NCBI GenBank assembly: GCA_014730235.1
Contig: WJIO01000389.1
Coordinates: 1-6,989 of the forward strand
Length of the DNA stretch: 6,989 nucleotides
Source of the DNA: Candidatus Poribacteria bacterium
GTDB taxonomy: Bacteria > Poribacteria > DTPJ01 > WJIO01
Direction: 5' to 3'
The stretch's first letter is position 1; each line of letters opens with the position of its first letter. The translations under genes were made by a program, and so were the position numbers. This document shows positions 1 through 6,816 of the stretch, in pieces. The notes beneath the pieces are model-generated. The model saw only the letters and a program-made list of their open reading frames with translations, did no database searches and was not told the origin of the DNA.

Positions 1-1757
1 CGTCTAACATGCTTAAACCAGCCCTGGCCAGAGGTGAACTCCGATGTGTAGGCGCTACAACTTTGGACGAATACAGAAAACATATCGAAAAAGATCCGGC
101 TTTGGAAAGACGATTCCAGCCAGTGTTGGTACGGCCACCTACGGTTGAGGATACAATAGCAATACTGCGTGGTCTTAAGGAACGTTATGAAGTCCATCAC
201 GGCGTAAGGGTGCAGGATGCAGCCCTTATGGCTGCTGCCATCTTATCCGATAGATACATTGCCGACAGGTTTTTGCCTGATAAAGCTATAGATCTGATAG
301 ACGAAGCTGCATCAAAGCTGAGAATAGAGATTGACAGTATCCCCACAGAAATTGATGAAATACAACGCAGGATAATGCAGTTGGAAATAGAAAGACAGGT
401 TTTATCAAAAGAAAAAGATAAAGCTTCAAAAGAAAAGCTGGAAAAGCTGGATGCTGAGTTGGCTGAACTCAACGAACAGGTAACAGAAATGAAGGCCCAC
501 TGGCAGATAGAAAAAGATGCCATACAGAAAATACAGCATACCAAAGAAGAGATAGAAAAAGCCAAAGCCGAAGAGGAAAAAGCCATAAGAGAGGGCAATT
601 ACTCCAGAGCAGGCGAAATTCGTCACGGAACTCTTGTAAAACTTACAACCGAACTCGAAGAAGAAAATAAGAAACTGGCAGAAATTCAGGCCGAAAGAAA
701 GATGTTAAAAGAGGAAGTTGACGAAGAGGACATAGCCGAAGTTGTTTCTAAATGGACAGGAATCCCGGTTTCCAGACTCATGCAGGGAGAAGTTGAAAAG
801 CTCCTGCACATGGAAGAAAACCTGAAAAAACGCGTAGTTGGTCAGGATGACGCAATTGCCGCTGTGTCCAACTCCGTAAGAAGAGCCAGAGCCGGACTTC
901 AGGATCCCAACCGACCAATCGGTTCATTTATATTCATGGGACCTACCGGCGTAGGTAAAACCGAGCTTGCCCGAACTCTTGCTGAATTCCTCTTTGACGA
1001 CGAAGATGCCATGATAAGACTCGATATGAGTGAATATATGGAAAGACACTCCGTCTCAAGGCTTATCGGTGCTCCACCAGGATACGTGGGATATGACGAA
1101 GGCGGACAGCTTACAGAGTCCGTCAGAAGACGACCTTACAGCGTCGTCCTGTTCGATGAAATAGAAAAGGCGCATACCGATGTGTTTAATGCGCTGTTAC
1201 AGATCCTTGAAGACGGAAGATTAACCGACGGACAGGGCAGGACAGTGGACTTTAAAAATACTGTGCTTATAATGACGTCTAACGTAGGCAGCCAGTGGCT
1301 TCAGAATATCAATGACAGCAATGCCGATGATATGAAAGAGCAGGCAATGGATGCCTTAAAAGCTCAGTTCAGGCCCGAATTCCTGAACAGGGTTGATGAA
1401 ATAATCGTATTTAATAAATTAGGAATAGAACAGATAAAACTTATTGTTGATATACAGTTTAACAGATTTAAAAAGCGTCTGGAATCTAAAAATATAGATA
1501 TAACCTTATCACCTGAAGCCAGGGAAATGCTTGCGGAAGTAGGCTTTGACCCGGTTTATGGTGCAAGACCTATCAAGCGCGTAATACAGAAAAAAATCCT
1601 TGACCCTCTGGCCATGCAGGTGCTGGAAGGCAGATTCTCAGAAGGCGATAATATAGAAGTTAAGGTATTGGATGGTGAAATTATTTTTGAAGCCGTCCAT
1701 CAATCGCAGGTGAAACAGGGCGTTACCCGGAAACCCTCGGTAACTCCGGTTTCCTGA
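1..1757 (+). CDS. clpB: ATP-dependent disaggregase ClpB, C-terminal part (5' end outside window)
   Basis: ClpB is a cytosolic hexameric AAA+ machine that threads aggregated proteins through its central pore, working with DnaK/DnaJ/GrpE. The reading frame is open to the left edge, so the N-domain and the Walker A/B motifs of the first ATPase domain are missing, roughly 295 residues by comparison with E. coli ClpB. Numbering from the Met at base 9: end of NBD1 with GATT sensor (15-18) and the ALERRFQ arginine-finger pair (R34, R35); a long heptad-rich M-domain coiled coil (about 110-235), whose length favours ClpB over ClpC; NBD2 with Walker A GPTGVGKT (311-318), pore loop GYVGY (358-362), Walker B LFDE (381-384), sensor 1 TSN (423-425), arginine finger R461 and sensor 2 GAR (518-520). 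All key NBD2 residues are intact. After the usual C-terminal domain there is a polar tail of about 20 residues with no recognisable motif. The lon gene follows 109 bp downstream on the same strand. Confidence 0.97.
   Translation, partial: SNMLKPALARGELRCVGATTLDEYRKHIEKDPALERRFQPVLVRPPTVEDTIAILRGLKERYEVHHGVRVQDAALMAAAILSDRYIADRFLPDKAIDLIDEAASKLRIEIDSIPTEIDEIQRRIMQLEIERQVLSKEKDKASKEKLEKLDAELAELNEQVTEMKAHWQIEKDAIQKIQHTKEEIEKAKAEEEKAIREGNYSRAGEIRHGTLVKLTTELEEENKKLAEIQAERKMLKEEVDEEDIAEVVSKWTGIPVSRLMQGEVEKLLHMEENLKKRVVGQDDAIAAVSNSVRRARAGLQDPNRPIGSFIFMGPTGVGKTELARTLAEFLFDDEDAMIRLDMSEYMERHSVSRLIGAPPGYVGYDEGGQLTESVRRRPYSVVLFDEIEKAHTDVFNALLQILEDGRLTDGQGRTVDFKNTVLIMTSNVGSQWLQNINDSNADDMKEQAMDALKAQFRPEFLNRVDEIIVFNKLGIEQIKLIVDIQFNRFKKRLESKNIDITLSPEAREMLAEVGFDPVYGARPIKRVIQKKILDPLAMQVLEGRFSEGDNIEVKVLDGEIIFEAVHQSQVKQGVTRKPSVTPVS
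1722..1754 (+). other. Overlapping inverted repeats at the clpB 3' end (possible H-type pseudoknot)
   Basis: GTTACC (1722-1727) pairs with GGTAAC (1739-1744), and GGAAACC (1729-1735) pairs with GGTTTCC (1748-1754). The two stems interleave as in an H-type pseudoknot (6 bp and 7 bp, with linkers of 1, 3 and 3 nt), ending one base before the clpB stop codon. No T-run follows, so this is not an intrinsic terminator. The pairing is seen directly; folding and role are inferred. Confidence 0.35.
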
Positions 1758-1782
1758 CCTGCTGAACTCATACATATATAAT
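1754..1782 (+). promoter_or_regulatory. Candidate SigA-type promoter of lon
   Basis: A perfect TATAAT at 1777-1782 lies 17 bp after CTGACC at 1754-1759, which matches 4 of 6 bases of TTGACA. The -35 box overlaps the clpB stop codon. Transcription would begin near 1789, giving a leader of about 78 nt before lon. The local sequence is AT-rich, so a chance TATAAT is possible, and lon could also be read from a clpB promoter since no terminator is evident between the genes. Confidence 0.5.
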
Positions 1783-1798
1783 AATACATAAGGAAGTT

Positions 1799-1825
1799 TG
1801 AGCAGATGTTATATAGATCAGCTCA
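1799..1825 (+). promoter_or_regulatory. First hairpin of the lon leader
   Basis: TGAGCAGAT (1799-1807) and ATCAGCTCA (1817-1825) pair over 9 positions with one A·A mismatch, closing a 9-nt AT-rich loop. The hairpin lies just downstream of the predicted transcription start and directly before the Shine-Dalgarno-blocking hairpin. There is no T-run after it, so it is not a terminator. Confidence 0.4.
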
Positions 1826-1861
1826 TACCTCCTTCGGCGGTCCAAGCTTGGAGGAAGGTGT
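1825..1861 (+). promoter_or_regulatory. Shine-Dalgarno-sequestering hairpin of lon
   Basis: The lon ribosome binding site GGAGGAAGGTG (1850-1860) is strong and ends 6 nt before the ATG at 1867, which fixes the start. Its complement lies upstream: bases 1825-1835 pair with 1851-1861 at 10 of 11 positions (eight Watson-Crick, two G·U, one C1831·A1855 mismatch), closing a 15-nt loop. An alternative register, CCTCC (1828-1832) with GGAGG (1850-1854), also hides the site. Imperfect helices over the Shine-Dalgarno are the hallmark of RNA thermometers, and lon is commonly heat-inducible; that role is inferred here. Confidence 0.5.
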
Positions 1862-1866
1862 AAAAA

Positions 1867-4368
1867 ATGGCTAATAAAGAACGAAACGATAAGAATAATA
1901 AGTTTGTTGTACTTCCTGTTCCCTACGAAAAAACGGATATGGAAGACGGACAGCTTGATATACCAGAGGTTTTAGGCGTATTGCCGCTGCGAAATGTGGT
2001 TGTTTACCCTCATATGGTAGCACCGTTGACAGTAGCCCGGACTTCTTCCGTAAGGTTGATCCAGGATGCCAAGAAAAATGACAGCCTGATCGCCCTCGTT
2101 GCTCAAAAGAAGCCGGAAGTTGAAAATCCGAAACCTAAGGACCTGTTTACTATAGGAACCGTGGGTAAAATTGTCAGACAACTTCAGTTCCCAAACAACG
2201 TGTATCAGATATGGGTGCATGGTATCTCCAGAATACAAGTAGAGGAATTTGTTGATTCTGAAGCCCCGTATATGGTTGCCAGATCCAGTGTTTTGATGGA
2301 AGAAACGGAACAGGACACAGAACTGGAAGCCCTGGAAAGAACTGTAATTGACATACTGGGGAAGATAGCTTCTCTGTCTGAGGATGTACCAGAAGACCTC
2401 ACCATGATGGCAAAAGGCATGGGGCCGTCGGCTACGGCTGATATGGTTTCCATGTATATGAATATTTCCCTTGATCAAAAACAAAGGCTTCTGGAGATAA
2501 CAGACGTCAAAGAGCGTTTGTCAACTCTTAGAGCTTTACTCTCCAGAGAACTCTCTGTGCTGGAACTCAGCAAGAAGATCCAGACAGAAGCCAGTGAAGA
2601 GATGAGCAAGGCTCAGCGGGAATTTTACCTGCGAAAGAAGATGGGAGCGATCAAAAAGGAACTTGGTGAAGATGACGAAGCTTCAGAACTGGACGATCTG
2701 AAAGAGCAGATCGAAAAAGCCGGTATGCCCGAAGAAGCTAAAAAGCAGGCTGAACGAGAGTTAAACCGGCTGACCAAGATGCACCCGTCTTCGGCTGAAT
2801 ATACGGTATCCAGAACTTATTTGGGTTGGCTCCTTGATGTGCCATGGAGCAAACATACAGAAGATATGCTGGATATATCAAAGGCGAAGAAGATTCTGGA
2901 TGAAGACCACTATGACCTGGAAAAGGTAAAGGATCGTATACTGGAATATCTTGCTGTCAGGAAGCTGAAAGCCGATATGAAAGGCTCTATCCTTTGCTTT
3001 GTGGGACCTCCTGGTGTTGGAAAAACATCGCTGGGTAAGTCCATCGCCAGGGCCATGGGACGCAAGTTTGTGCGTATGTCCCTTGGTGGTGTTCGTGACG
3101 AGGCCGAGATAAGAGGGCATCGTCGTACTTATATCGGTTCACTACCGGGTAGGATTATCCAGGGGCTTAAGAAAGCTGAATCCAATAACCCTGTGTTTAT
3201 GCTGGATGAGGTGGACAAGCTGGGACGCGACTTCCGGGGAGACCCATCTTCGGCTTTGCTGGAGGTACTAGACCCTGAGCAGAACCATTCCTTTGCTGAC
3301 CATTACCTGGAAGTTCCCTTTGACCTGTCCAGGGTTATGTTTATAACCACAGCCAATGTGCTGGACACTATACCTCCGGCATTGCTGGACAGGATGGAAG
3401 TTCTACGACTTCCGGGTTATACGGAAGTGGAAAAGCTTGAGATAGCAAAACGCTACCTCCTGCCCAAGCAGTTAGAAGGTCACGGCATAACAAAAAAACA
3501 GTTGACCATTTCTGATGGCGCAATCCGGAATATAATCCGAAACTATACCAGAGAAGCAGGTGTCAGAAACCTGGAAAGGGAAATCGGCACAGTATGCAGA
3601 AAGGCGGCTAAAGGTATTGCCCAGGAAGAGACGGAAAAGTGCAAGGTAACGGTTAAAAACCTTCACGAATACCTTGGCCCGGAGAAATTTTACTCAGAAA
3701 CAGCTGAAAGAGCTGACGAACCGGGCGTTGGTGTAGGTCTTGCATGGACGCCTACCGGTGGAGACATAATCTTCATAGAAGCCGCCCGTATGAAGCATAC
3801 AGGTCGCAAGAACGAATCCCTGACCCTCACAGGTCAGTTGGGTGACGTTATGCGGGAATCGGCCCAGGCAGCTTTAAGCTATGTCCGCTCCAGAGCAGAT
3901 ATACTGGGCATCGAACCGGATTTTTTTGACAAATACGACGTTCATCTGCATGTACCGGCTGGCGCAACTCCTAAAGACGGTCCATCGGCGGGAATAACTA
4001 TGGCTACAGTTCTTGCATCTCTGGCTACCAAAACACCGATCAAGGAAAAGCTTGCCATGACGGGAGAAATTACCCTGAGGGGAAGAATACTTCCTATTGG
4101 CGGGGTTAAAGAGAAGGTGCTGGCAGCTTCCAGGGCTGGTATAAATGAAATTATACTGCCAATGAAGAATAAGAAGGATTTACAGGAAATACCTGAAGAG
4201 ATCCGGGATAAAGTGGAAATTCATCTGGTTGATAATATGGACGAAGTTTTATGCATAGCTTTCCCCACAGTGTTTACCCCTGAGGGTCTGTGTGAAAGGC
4301 GGGAAAATAGCCAGTTCACCCCCACTCAAACACCATATAAGCCCGGAGTAGGACAGGAAGCCTTATAA
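1867..4368 (+). CDS. lon: ATP-dependent serine protease Lon (LonA type)
   Basis: Lon is a cytosolic hexameric AAA+ protease that unfolds and degrades damaged proteins and short-lived regulators. The 833-residue product is complete. In order: a charged N-terminal extension (about 1-33), longer than in E. coli Lon; the LON substrate-binding domain (from [15 protein letters not shown] at 36-50 to about 235); a coiled-coil linker (about 235-300); an AAA+ module with Walker A GPPGVGKT (380-387), Walker B MLDE (445-448), sensor 1 TTAN (494-497), arginine finger R509 and sensor 2 R567; and an S16 protease domain with catalytic Ser707 in DGPSAGI and Lys750 in GGVKEK. The Ser-Lys spacing of 43 residues matches E. 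coli (S679/K722). The C-terminus extends about 20 residues past the E. coli end as a Pro/Thr/Gln-rich tail. The absence of membrane segments argues against LonB of the archaeal type. It follows clpB on the same strand and ends at a strong palindromic terminator. Confidence 0.98.
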   Translation: MANKERNDKNNKFVVLPVPYEKTDMEDGQLDIPEVLGVLPLRNVVVYPHMVAPLTVARTSSVRLIQDAKKNDSLIALVAQKKPEVENPKPKDLFTIGTVGKIVRQLQFPNNVYQIWVHGISRIQVEEFVDSEAPYMVARSSVLMEETEQDTELEALERTVIDILGKIASLSEDVPEDLTMMAKGMGPSATADMVSMYMNISLDQKQRLLEITDVKERLSTLRALLSRELSVLELSKKIQTEASEEMSKAQREFYLRKKMGAIKKELGEDDEASELDDLKEQIEKAGMPEEAKKQAERELNRLTKMHPSSAEYTVSRTYLGWLLDVPWSKHTEDMLDISKAKKILDEDHYDLEKVKDRILEYLAVRKLKADMKGSILCFVGPPGVGKTSLGKSIARAMGRKFVRMSLGGVRDEAEIRGHRRTYIGSLPGRIIQGLKKAESNNPVFMLDEVDKLGRDFRGDPSSALLEVLDPEQNHSFADHYLEVPFDLSRVMFITTANVLDTIPPALLDRMEVLRLPGYTEVEKLEIAKRYLLPKQLEGHGITKKQLTISDGAIRNIIRNYTREAGVRNLEREIGTVCRKAAKGIAQEETEKCKVTVKNLHEYLGPEKFYSETAERADEPGVGVGLAWTPTGGDIIFIEAARMKHTGRKNESLTLTGQLGDVMRESAQAALSYVRSRADILGIEPDFFDKYDVHLHVPAGATPKDGPSAGITMATVLASLATKTPIKEKLAMTGEITLRGRILPIGGVKEKVLAASRAGINEIILPMKNKKDLQEIPEEIRDKVEIHLVDNMDEVLCIAFPTVFTPEGLCERRENSQFTPTQTPYKPGVGQEAL

Positions 4369-4383
4369 AATCCGAATAATAAC

Positions 4384-4421
4384 ACAATAAAAGGGCATCT
4401 TTAAAGATGCCCTTTTATTGT
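4384..4421. terminator. Perfect palindromic bidirectional terminator after lon
   Basis: Bases 4384-4421 form an uninterrupted 38-bp palindrome (19-bp arms) with a GGGCATC/GATGCCC core, an A-rich left arm and a T-rich right arm followed by further T-rich sequence. It starts 15 bp after the lon stop codon. The symmetry of A-tract and T-tract means it can act as an intrinsic terminator on both strands, suited to the convergent genes lon and usp. Confidence 0.9.
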
Positions 4422-4475
4422 TTCTAATTATATCCGCAAGTCCTTATCATCCTTTTACGCTTAAATTCTCATATA

Positions 4476-4498
4476 AAGCCGGTCGGCTCTTCCGGCTT
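4476..4498. repeat. GC-rich hairpin AAGCCGG/CCGGCTT
   Basis: A perfect 7-bp stem (4476-4482 with 4492-4498) closes a 9-base loop. Its right arm is reused as part of the left arm of the larger 4493-4638 inverted repeat, so the two folds exclude each other. No T-run adjoins it on either strand. Confidence 0.55.
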
Positions 4499-4638
4499 GA
4501 GTGTGGAAGTGTAAAAATATTGTCCAATTAAGAAAAAAATATCCTCCATTTGTCATTCCTGCTTCAAGCTTTTTGAAAAAGCTTGAAGCAGGAATGACAA
4601 GCTGAGAAAATTTTCAAATTATTGCCACACTCCAGCCG
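4493..4638. repeat. 146-bp element with 14-bp terminal inverted repeats (MITE-like or IS remnant)
   Basis: The outer arms 4493-4506 and 4625-4638 are complementary over 14 bp with one mismatch; the 8-bp core is GAGTGTGG/CCACACTC. Between them is AT-rich DNA with the 51-bp inner palindrome. Size, terminal inverted repeats and lack of coding capacity fit a small non-autonomous element or a degraded insertion sequence, but I see no convincing target-site duplication at the edges, and I cannot name a family. Element status is an inference; the inverted repeats are seen directly. Confidence 0.45.
4550..4600. repeat. 51-bp near-perfect palindrome of the TGTCATTCC type
   Basis: Two 25-bp arms (4550-4574 and 4576-4600) are perfectly complementary around the single base 4575. 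The tips read TTGTCATTCC and GGAATGACAA. Palindromes with this kind of tip recur in intergenic regions of many bacterial genomes (from memory, not checked here). Neither side has an immediate T-tract: on the minus strand a run of seven T lies about a dozen bases past the stem, so it could be at best an atypical terminator for usp. Confidence 0.85.
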
Positions 4639-4748
4639 AGTATCTGATTGGCTGTTCGCTGAATTGTGTTACTGGTATTATTATGAAGAACTATTATCGT
4701 TGGATTTCCTACTGGATATTTTATAAGTTAATAAAGAAAGAACACAAA

Positions 4749-5570
4749 TTAATATCGGTATAGAAGTATAGGACAGTATGCCTCACGCATTACATGTTCT
4801 GTTATACTGCCTAGCAAAAATTCCCTGATATTATGACCATATGCGCCCATAGCAATTAAGTCTGCTTTTTTTTCTTTCGCCGCCATAAGTATTTCTTCCG
4901 CAGGTTCCCCGTCTTTTAAGAGCGGTTCTACCTCCACACCATAGGCTTCCAGATACAGAACAGCATCATTCATAAGGCTTTCATGCAATTTTTTGTCATC
5001 ACATATTACAAGTACAGATATGGGTGAATTTAAAGTCATAGCAACATTTGCGGCAAAGTGTAGCATGTGATTTGCGCTTCTGCCTTTGTCGTATGCAATA
5101 AGAATTCTATTAATTTCCTGGTATTCTCTGGATGCAAGAAACACAGGTTTATCAGCCTGTCTTACCACTGTTTCAGCCACAGAACCCAACAAAGGACCTG
5201 ACCACTCACCGCTTTCGCCATATTTACCCATAACTATTAAATCTGCTACACTTGCTTTCCGACATATGGATTCACCTATTATTCCCATGGAACTTGAGAT
5301 TTTGCATGTAACTCCAGCTTCTTCGCATAATCTGCTTAATTTATCCAGAATTTCCTGGCCTTTATCCTGTAACACCTCTTCTAACTGCCTTGGGGCCAAT
5401 CTTATTATACTATTAAGATCGGTTATCAGAGAACCCTGAATCAGTTTTATATTTACCACAGAAAGGCCATGGATAGTTGAACCATAAAGCCTGGCAAGTT
5501 CAATCGCATATCGGGAGGCTGTCTGGCTGTATTCTGAATTATCTATTGGTAATAGAATGTTTTTAAACAT
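4749..5570 (-). CDS. Two-domain universal stress protein (UspA family)
   Basis: The 273-residue product has two tandem Usp domains, each a Rossmann-like alpha/beta fold that in many family members binds ATP. Domain 1 (about 1-147) opens with the strand and acidic residue ILLPID (5-10) and carries the loop G115-x2-G118-x10-G129-S130. Domain 2 (about 153-273) opens with ILIAYD (156-161) and carries G242-x2-G245-x8-G254-S255. The family consensus is G-x2-G-x9-G-(S/T), so both loops deviate by one residue in opposite directions, and ATP binding cannot be assumed. No signal peptide or membrane segment is seen; the protein should be cytosolic. It begins 13 bp after the dnaJ stop codon and is presumably co-transcribed with dnaJ. 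No Shine-Dalgarno is visible in the gap, so translation may depend on coupling to dnaJ. The precise cellular role is unknown. Confidence 0.92.
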   Translation of the reverse strand: MFKNILLPIDNSEYSQTASRYAIELARLYGSTIHGLSVVNIKLIQGSLITDLNSIIRLAPRQLEEVLQDKGQEILDKLSRLCEEAGVTCKISSSMGIIGESICRKASVADLIVMGKYGESGEWSGPLLGSVAETVVRQADKPVFLASREYQEINRILIAYDKGRSANHMLHFAANVAMTLNSPISVLVICDDKKLHESLMNDAVLYLEAYGVEVEPLLKDGEPAEEILMAAKEKKADLIAMGAYGHNIREFLLGSITEHVMREAYCPILLYRY

Positions 5571-5583
5571 TATCGGGATCTGC

Positions 5584-6678
5584 TTATGTTTGCTCTTTGA
5601 ATTGTTTCAGCAGTTCGGCCTGTTTGGAAGTAACATCTTTAGGAAGCTTAACTTTAACCTTTACAAATTGGTCTCCCCTGCCGGTGCCATCTTTACGCTT
5701 AATGCCACGACCTTTTAGTCTAAGTACAGCATCTGGTTGAGTTCCTGGTGGGATTTTCAGCTTTACTTTACCATCAATAGTAGAAACCATAATTGTAACA
5801 CCCAGAATAGCCTGGACGAAATCAATGGTTATATTGCAGTAAATATCGTCACCTTTGCGTTCAAAGAACCTATGTCCGCTAATTCGGGGAATAATATATA
5901 AATCCCCCCTTGGCCCTCCTGAAACGCCGGGTTCGCCTTGACCGGGAACACGTATTTTCATACCGTCATCCACACCCGGTGGTATCTTTACAGAAATCCT
6001 GCGATTTTGCTGTAGAGTTCCCCTGCCAGCACAGGTCTGGCATGGTTGCTCGATTATAGTTCCCCGGCCGTAACATCTTGGACAGGGCCGACTTAACGCA
6101 AAACCACCCTGTACTGATTCTATAGTTCCCTTGCCTCCGCACTCAGGACATGTCTGGGTTTTAGAACCGGGCTGTGCTCCGGTTCCGTGACATGTGGGAC
6201 AATCTTCTTCCTGTGGAACTTCGATTACGGTTTCCCATCCAGATATGGCTTTTTCAAAGGGCACCTCGAGTTCCACTGTAACATCATTACCCCGCGTAGG
6301 GCCGTACCTGCTACTGCGAACCCTCTCTCCCCTGTCAAAAAACCTGGAGAAAATATCGCCCAAACCACCAAAGTCATTAAATCCAAAACCCTGACGCTTA
6401 TTTTCCCCTCGACCGCGAGAGAAAACATCTCCTATATCACCAAAGTTAAAGCCGCGCTTTTCCGCTTCTTTTATCTGATCATACTCGGCTTTTTTCTCTG
6501 GATTTTTCAGAACATCATAAGCTTCCTGGATTTCTTTAAACCTTTCTTCGGCTACTTCATCCCCTGGATTTTTATCCGGATGATACTTTTTGGCTAAATC
6601 CCGGTATGCTTTTTTTATATCTTCCGCTGAAGCATTATTTTTTACATCTAATATTTCGTAATAATCTTTCTTTGGCAT
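5584..6678 (-). CDS. dnaJ: Chaperone DnaJ (type I Hsp40 with zinc-binding domain)
   Basis: DnaJ binds unfolded clients and stimulates the ATPase of DnaK. The 364-residue product has every type I part: J-domain (about 4-70) with HPD at 33-35; a Gly/Phe-rich linker (about 76-130) with two similar segments, GDVFSR (83-88) and GDIFSR (107-112), corresponding to the DIF/DVF motifs that tune the DnaK cycle in E. coli DnaJ; four CxxCxGxG zinc motifs starting at C160, C177, C199 and C213; and C-terminal beta-sandwich domains (about 225-348). It is slightly shorter than E. coli DnaJ (376). The [10 protein letters not shown] start is typical, but only weak AT-rich sequence precedes the ATG, with no clear Shine-Dalgarno. 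It stands without dnaK, grpE or hrcA beside it and leads a two-gene unit with usp, so it may be an additional DnaJ rather than the main dnaK partner; this depends on the rest of the genome. Confidence 0.96.
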   Translation of the reverse strand: MPKKDYYEILDVKNNASAEDIKKAYRDLAKKYHPDKNPGDEVAEERFKEIQEAYDVLKNPEKKAEYDQIKEAEKRGFNFGDIGDVFSRGRGENKRQGFGFNDFGGLGDIFSRFFDRGERVRSSRYGPTRGNDVTVELEVPFEKAISGWETVIEVPQEEDCPTCHGTGAQPGSKTQTCPECGGKGTIESVQGGFALSRPCPRCYGRGTIIEQPCQTCAGRGTLQQNRRISVKIPPGVDDGMKIRVPGQGEPGVSGGPRGDLYIIPRISGHRFFERKGDDIYCNITIDFVQAILGVTIMVSTIDGKVKLKIPPGTQPDAVLRLKGRGIKRKDGTGRGDQFVKVKVKLPKDVTSKQAELLKQFKEQT

Positions 6679-6710
6679 GGCTTTATTTCATCTATATTGT
6701 TTGTATTTAG

Positions 6711-6738
6711 TTATCAATAATTTTTCGCATAATGATAA
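6711..6738. repeat. AT-rich inverted repeat in the dnaJ leader
   Basis: TTATCAATA (6711-6719) and TAATGATAA (6730-6738) on the plus strand are complementary at 8 of 9 positions around a 10-base spacer. It could be a regulator binding site or a weak mRNA hairpin; in such AT-rich sequence chance is a real alternative. Confidence 0.3.
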
Positions 6739-6762
6739 ACAAAATGTAACAAAACACTATTC

Positions 6763-6783
6763 CTATATCCTGTTGGATTATAG
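6763..6783 (-). promoter_or_regulatory. Inverted repeat at the predicted dnaJ transcription start
   Basis: On the minus strand CTAT-A-ATCC (6783-6775) pairs with GGATATAG (6770-6763): 8 bp with one bulged A and an AACA tetraloop. It begins about five bases after the -10 box, so it would form the 5' end of the transcript. It may stabilise the mRNA or serve as an operator. It also lies downstream of the preceding gene, but no T-run follows directly, so a terminator is unlikely. Confidence 0.35.
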
Positions 6784-6787
6784 ATTT

Positions 6788-6816
6788 ATATTACCATGTA
6801 AAAGCTTATCAGTCAA
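6788..6816 (-). promoter_or_regulatory. Candidate SigA-type extended -10 promoter of dnaJ-usp
   Basis: Read on the minus strand: TTGACT (6816-6811, 5 of 6 matches), a 17-bp spacer, then TAATAT (6793-6788) preceded by TG plus one base, the extended -10 motif. The predicted start is near 6781. The -35 box contains the TGA stop codon of the upstream gene, the same overlap seen between clpB and the lon promoter. Confidence 0.6.

Larger units (their letters stand above)
4422..4748. other. Convergent intergenic spacer without a gene
   Basis: No reading frame with a credible start and ribosome site is seen on either strand between the terminator and the usp stop codon. The left two thirds (4476-4638) are occupied by inverted repeats listed separately. 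The remainder (about 4640-4748) is AT-rich and holds two similar copies of a TACTGG-TATT-TTAT-AAG motif (4670-4687 and 4710-4727) but no clear T-tailed terminator for usp. Confidence 0.7.
6679..6812 (-). promoter_or_regulatory. dnaJ upstream region and AT-rich leader
   Basis: This 134-bp gap contains no gene. It carries the dnaJ -10 box and most of the -35 box, then a predicted leader of about 100 nt. Two inverted repeats lie in the leader: 6763-6783 at the predicted transcription start and 6711-6738 further down. No CIRCE (TTAGCACTC/GAGTGCTAA) and no CtsR-type GGTCAAA tandem repeat is present, so heat-shock control by HrcA or CtsR is not supported by the sequence. Confidence 0.6.

Noticed and set aside
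197-626. Minus-strand open frames of 133 and 66 codons inside clpB
   Set aside because: They are antisense to the conserved M-domain coding region, their Ser/Phe-rich composition mirrors the Glu/Lys-rich coiled coil, and they lack ribosome sites.
1826-1866. T-box or other known riboswitch in the lon leader
   Set aside because: No T-box sequence (AGGGTGG-ACCGCG) or other aptamer core is present, and no terminator with T-run is available for attenuation.
1972-2484. 170-codon minus-strand open frame inside lon
   Set aside because: It lies wholly opposite the conserved LON domain, overlaps another antisense frame, and shows no family motif or ribosome site.
5086-5439. 117-codon plus-strand open frame opposite usp
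   Set aside because: The minus strand here encodes clear Usp domains; the plus frame has no recognisable domain.
6187-6597. Plus- and minus-strand alternative frames over dnaJ, including a hydrophobic 136-codon frame
   Set aside because: They overlap the J-domain and first zinc motif of dnaJ; the apparent hydrophobic stretches are the complement of Lys/Glu-rich codons.
6712-6717. TTGATA as a second -35 box for dnaJ with TATAGA downstream
   Set aside because: The spacer would be only 15 bp, and the start would leave almost no leader; the 6788-6816 promoter is clearly better.
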